Part shown: positions 60,914 through 64,000 of the stretch, one piece after another
How positions within the stretch are numbered: the first letter of the stretch is position 1
Layout: every line of letters begins with the position of its first letter
Source: Pseudomonas fluorescens
GTDB lineage: Bacteria > Pseudomonadota > Gammaproteobacteria > Pseudomonadales > Pseudomonadaceae
Direction: 5' to 3'
Assembly (NCBI RefSeq): GCF_001708445.1
Contig: NZ_CP015637.1
Coordinates: 2,915,001 to 2,979,000, forward strand
Length of the DNA: 64,000 bases
Made by a program: the position numbers and the translations under genes
The notes under the pieces: generated by a model
Databases searched by the model: none
What the model saw: the letters and a program-made list of their open reading frames with translations, nothing else
What the model was told of the DNA's origin: nothing

Positions 60914-62125
60914 ATGCCCAAACGTATCGCCCACCTCGCCGTGCTGTTGGGCCTGATCACCGCCGTCGGCCCCTTCGCCATCGATATCTACCTGCCCGCG
61001 CTACCGACCTTGGGTGCCAGCCTGAGCGCTTCGCCTTCGGCAGTGCAGATGAGCCTCACGGTGTTCTTCATGATCATTGGTGTGTGCCAGTTGTTCTATG
61101 GCCCGATCAGCGACGTATTCGGGCGCAAGCTGCCGATCTACGCCGGCCTGTTGATCTTCGCCGTGGGCAGTATCGGTTGTGCCTTGGCGCCGAGCATTGA
61201 AGTATTGATTGGTTTTCGCGCGGTTCAGGCCTTTGGTGCGTGTGCCGGGATGGTGATTCCCCGGGCGATTGTGCGCGACCTGTACACCGGCCATGAGGCC
61301 GCGCGCCTGATGGCATTGCTGATGCTGGTAATGAGTGTGTCGCCGATCCTGGCCCCGCTGGCCGGTAGCCTGGTCATCTCGCTCTGGAGTTGGCGCGAGG
61401 TATTCGTGGTACTTGCCGTGGTGGCGCTGCTCTGCCTGGTGATGACCATCGTGCAACTGCCCGAAACCCACCCCGCCGAACGCCGGCTGGGCAAGACCCT
61501 GGGCAGCGCGTTCGGCAGCTACGGCGCCCTGCTGCGCGACCCGGTGTTCACCGGGTTGTCGGTGGTGTGCGGGTTTGGCCTGGCGACGTTCTTCGTGTTT
61601 ATCGGCAGCGCACCGTTCGTATATATCGAGTATTTCGGCCTGACGCCGACCCAATTCAGCCTGTGCTTTGCGCTGAACGCGGCCTCGTTCTTTGCCATGA
61701 GCCAACTCACCGCACGCCTGAGCGCACGCTTTGGCCTGGCGCCGTTGATTCGCTGGTCGGTGGTGGCGGTAGCGGCGGTCATGCTCGTGTTGGCCACCAC
61801 CACGCTGTGGGGCAGCCACTTGGCCTTGATGATGACGCTGCTGTTTATCGGTTTTGGCTTTCTCGGCTTGCTGTTGCCGGCCGCCGGGGTGCTGTCCCTG
61901 GAGGATCATGGCGCGGTGGCCGGTTCTGCGTCAGCCCTGCTCGGTGCCATTCAGATGATCACCGCGGCCGCGTCCATGACCCTGGTCGGGTTGTTTGCAG
62001 ACCACACCCCGGCCCCCATGCTACTCGGTATCGCGCTGTGTGCCGTGGCCGCAATGCTCACCACTTTATGGACCTTGCGCCGTCTGCCGGCACACTTGCG
62101 CTCCAGTGGCCTGCCTTCGCCGTAA
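60914..62125 (+). CDS. Bcr/CflA-type MFS multidrug exporter
   Basis: A 403-residue transporter with 12 predicted membrane helices. The MFS motif A appears as G-P-I-S-D-V-F-G-R-K-L and the N-terminal D-I-Y-L-P-A-L-P is typical of the Bcr/CflA (DHA1) drug:proton antiporters. The start at 60914 begins MPKRIAHLA. It stands alone, about 200 bp from the chemoreceptor and 93 bp before an SDR gene. The substrate is unknown. Confidence 0.9.
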   Translation: MPKRIAHLAVLLGLITAVGPFAIDIYLPALPTLGASLSASPSAVQMSLTVFFMIIGVCQLFYGPISDVFGRKLPIYAGLLIFAVGSIGCALAPSIEVLIGFRAVQAFGACAGMVIPRAIVRDLYTGHEAARLMALLMLVMSVSPILAPLAGSLVISLWSWREVFVVLAVVALLCLVMTIVQLPETHPAERRLGKTLGSAFGSYGALLRDPVFTGLSVVCGFGLATFFVFIGSAPFVYIEYFGLTPTQFSLCFALNAASFFAMSQLTARLSARFGLAPLIRWSVVAVAAVMLVLATTTLWGSHLALMMTLLFIGFGFLGLLLPAAGVLSLEDHGAVAGSASALLGAIQMITAAASMTLVGLFADHTPAPMLLGIALCAVAAMLTTLWTLRRLPAHLRSSGLPSP

Positions 62126-62218
62126 CCATTCGTCGGGCCTGGAAGGCATCCATTACAACTATCGCGGGCGGGCAAACACCTAATTCCATAGCACCCTTAA
62201 ACAGCTACGGAGTTTGAA

Positions 62219-63076
62219 ATGACCGACTACCCTCGCCCGCCTTTCGCCCCTCAAGCCCAATCGGTACCCGGCTCCCAGAAAAAAATGGACCCGTACCCCG
62301 ACTGCGGCGAGCAGAGCTACAACGGCTCAGGCCGGCTGGCGAATAAAATCGCCCTGATTACCGGTGCCGACAGCGGTATTGGCCGCGCCGTGGCCATCGC
62401 ATTTGCCCGCGAAGGCGCCGATGTGGCGATCGCCTACCTGGACGAACATGAAGATGCCCGTGAAACCGCACGCTGGGTCGAGGAAGCCGGTCGCCAGTGC
62501 CTGTTGTTGCCCGGTGACATCGCGCAAAAGGCCAACTGCCAGGCGCTGGTCGACAAGACTGTCGAACAGTTCGGTCGCATCGATGTGCTGGTGAACAATG
62601 CTGCCTTCCAGATGACCCACGAAACCCTCGAAGAAATCGAGGATGAAGAGTGGGTCAAGACCTTCGATATCAACATCACCGCGATGTTTCGTATCTGCAA
62701 GGCTGCCCTGCCCCATATGAAGGCCGGCAGTTCGATCATCAACACCAGTTCAGTCAATTCCGACATGCCCAAGCCGACGTTGCTGGCCTATGCCGCCACC
62801 AAAGGCGCGATAGCCAACTTCACCGGTGGCCTGGCGCAGTTGCTGGGCAGCAAGGGTATTCGCGTCAACAGCGTCGCACCCGGCCCAATCTGGACGCCGT
62901 TGATCGTGGCGACCATGCCCGATGAAGATGTGCAGAGTTTTGGCAGCGAAACACCGCTGGGCCGTCCTGGGCAACCGGTAGAGGTGGCGCCGATCTATGT
63001 GCTGCTGGCCTCGGACGAAGCCAGCTACATATCGGGCTCCCGTTACGCCGTCACCGGCGGTAAACCGATCCTCTGA
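62219..63076 (+). CDS. SDR-family oxidoreductase, YghA-like
   Basis: A 285-residue SDR with an N-terminal extension of about 40 residues (P-G-S-Q-K-K-M-D-P-Y-P-D), typical of the YghA/general-stress subgroup. The T-G-A-D-S-G-I-G-R cofactor motif, N-N-A-A, catalytic Ser in N-T-S-S-V and Y-A-A-T-K are present. These enzymes are often osmotic-stress-induced in Pseudomonas; that is family knowledge. The start follows an ACGGAG site. Confidence 0.92.
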   Translation: MTDYPRPPFAPQAQSVPGSQKKMDPYPDCGEQSYNGSGRLANKIALITGADSGIGRAVAIAFAREGADVAIAYLDEHEDARETARWVEEAGRQCLLLPGDIAQKANCQALVDKTVEQFGRIDVLVNNAAFQMTHETLEEIEDEEWVKTFDINITAMFRICKAALPHMKAGSSIINTSSVNSDMPKPTLLAYAATKGAIANFTGGLAQLLGSKGIRVNSVAPGPIWTPLIVATMPDEDVQSFGSETPLGRPGQPVEVAPIYVLLASDEASYISGSRYAVTGGKPIL

Positions 63077-63091
63077 TCCTGCACATTACCC

Positions 63092-63118
63092 GGTGGGAGA
63101 GGCTTGCTCCCTCCCACA
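63092..63118. repeat. REP-like palindrome
   Basis: GTGGGAG ... GGCTTGCTCC ... CTCCCAC forms a hairpin of the type common as repetitive extragenic palindromes in fluorescent pseudomonads. It lies in the short gap between convergent genes, a usual REP position, and could also stop transcription. Confidence 0.7.
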
Positions 63119-63141
63119 CGGTTGAACAGTGCGCTGATCGT

Positions 63142-64000
63142 TTACAAATCAAACCGGTCCACCGCCCGCCGCCGCTCGTTGTCGTCACGCACGTCATAAC
63201 TGGCGGTGGTCTGGATATTGGTGTGGTGCGCCAGTTTCTGTGCGATCGACAGGTCGTGCTCTTCGATCACCCGCGTGATAAACGAGCGGCGGAAATCGTG
63301 GGGCATTATCTTCACGCCGACCTGCTCACCGCGCTGACGGGCAATGTAGTAAATCGCGTGCTTGGTGATGCGCTCGCGTGTGATATGGCTGCCCCGACGG
63401 ATGCGGTTGAAGAGAAAGGTATCGTCTTGTTCACCTTCCTTGAGCTGTTCGCGGCGAAACGCCAGCCAGGCCTGCAACTTGGCGAAAGCCCAGTCTGGCG
63501 CGTACTTGACCAGCTCCTTGTTGCCCTTGCCGATCACCCGCAAGCTGCGTTCCTGGAAATTGATCTGCCCCAGGTCGAGGTTGACCGATTCCGACTTGCG
63601 CATACCTGAACCGTAAAGGATGCCGATCACAGCGGCATCGCGCAGGCCCTGGGGGCGCGGGTCGGCGGCGCAGACTTCCATCATTTCGCGGATCAGCGTG
63701 CGTCGCAGGTTGCGCCCCTGGCCCAGGCGGCTGCCAGGAGTCGCCTTGACCGAACGCATCTTCAACAGATGCTCCTGGCTGATCAGGCTGATGCGCCAGG
63801 CTTCGTTCATCACCCCGCGCACCGCGTTCACATACAACGATGAGGTATTGGGGGCATAGCCGTCCTCGCGCAAGGCAGCGACGAGCGCGATCACGTGTTC
63901 AGGTTGCAGCAGGTGCCAGTCAATGTCTTCGAGGTTGATGTCCTCGTACCCCAGGCGGTCGGCTGCGTCTTGCAGCACATAGCGCATGGTCAATTGGCTG
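63142..64000 (-). CDS. Tyrosine recombinase/integrase (partial, runs off the right edge)
   Basis: At least 285 residues of a phage-integrase-family recombinase. A SAM-like core-binding domain (with P-N-T-S-S-L-Y-V-N-A-V-R-G) is followed by the catalytic domain: Y-G-S-G-M-R-K-S-E (first Arg), H-D-F-R-R-S-F (His/Arg), H-H-T-N-I-Q-T-T-A-S-Y (His, tyrosine). The frame stays open to position 64000, so the N terminus lies outside the window. It differs from the recombinase trio and is GC-rich like the chromosome, so it may be a resident integrase. Confidence 0.88.
   Translation of the reverse strand, partial: SQLTMRYVLQDAADRLGYEDINLEDIDWHLLQPEHVIALVAALREDGYAPNTSSLYVNAVRGVMNEAWRISLISQEHLLKMRSVKATPGSRLGQGRNLRRTLIREMMEVCAADPRPQGLRDAAVIGILYGSGMRKSESVNLDLGQINFQERSLRVIGKGNKELVKYAPDWAFAKLQAWLAFRREQLKEGEQDDTFLFNRIRRGSHITRERITKHAIYYIARQRGEQVGVKIMPHDFRRSFITRVIEEHDLSIAQKLAHHTNIQTTASYDVRDDNERRRAVDRFDL

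Overview
The window reads as a chromosomal segment of a Pseudomonas, most likely of the P. fluorescens group. The support is GC-rich dense coding, a phenylacetate (paa) locus with Pseudomonas-like gene order, a palindrome of the kind common as REP elements in that group (near 63.1 kb), and best-looking family matches throughout. This is judged from the sequence alone, without database searches.

Layout. (1) 1-9.3 kb: phenylacetate catabolism. paaF-G-H-I-J-K and then paaA-B run leftwards; paaY and the repressor paaX run rightwards. (2) 9.4-22 kb: an aromatic-amine module that feeds it. It holds feaR (AraC-type activator), tynA (copper/TPQ amine oxidase), a complete TTQ amine dehydrogenase set (aauB-E-D-A plus a c-type cytochrome), a chemoreceptor, an outer-membrane porin, a second c-type cytochrome and feaB (phenylacetaldehyde dehydrogenase). 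Phenylethylamine or tyramine would be oxidised to the aldehyde by TynA or the dehydrogenase, to phenylacetate by FeaB, and then to central metabolites by Paa enzymes. Tandem TGGCA-type half-sites spaced exactly 21 bp precede tynA, aauB and cytochrome-feaB, which suggests one FeaR regulon. (3) 22.5-28 kb: a small catabolic cluster of exported alpha/beta hydrolases, a cytochrome P460-like protein and an aldehyde dehydrogenase lacking the usual catalytic glutamate. (4) 28.4-32.2 kb: an IS66-type insertion with a frameshifted transposase, then a divergent HxlR regulator/NmrA-like reductase pair.

(5) 32.6-56.6 kb: an accessory defence island of more variable composition. It contains a Septu-like HNH/ATPase pair, an AT-rich segment with a small protein and a metallo-beta-lactamase-fold (MBL) protein, degraded IS3/IS110 remnants, an AddAB-like helicase-nuclease pair, a protein with a HEPN-type RNYFHH motif, and a distinctive locus. 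In that locus a WYL regulator and a multi-TM protein diverge from an MBL hydrolase and a single polypeptide fusing E2-like, E1/ThiF-like and JAB/JAMM domains, that is, a complete ubiquitin-like conjugation/deconjugation machine. The island ends with three tandem tyrosine recombinases plus a small coiled-coil protein, probably its mobility module. A 176-bp perfect direct repeat, including the 3' end of an SDR gene, lies just beyond it and flanks an acetyltransferase gene.

(6) 56.9-64 kb: ordinary chromosomal genes (acetyltransferase, SDR/HxlR pair, chemoreceptor, Bcr/CflA-type MFS exporter, YghA-like SDR) and a tyrosine recombinase running off the right edge.

The best candidate for an undescribed system is the WYL/TM // MBL/E2-E1-JAB locus at 45.6-50.6 kb.
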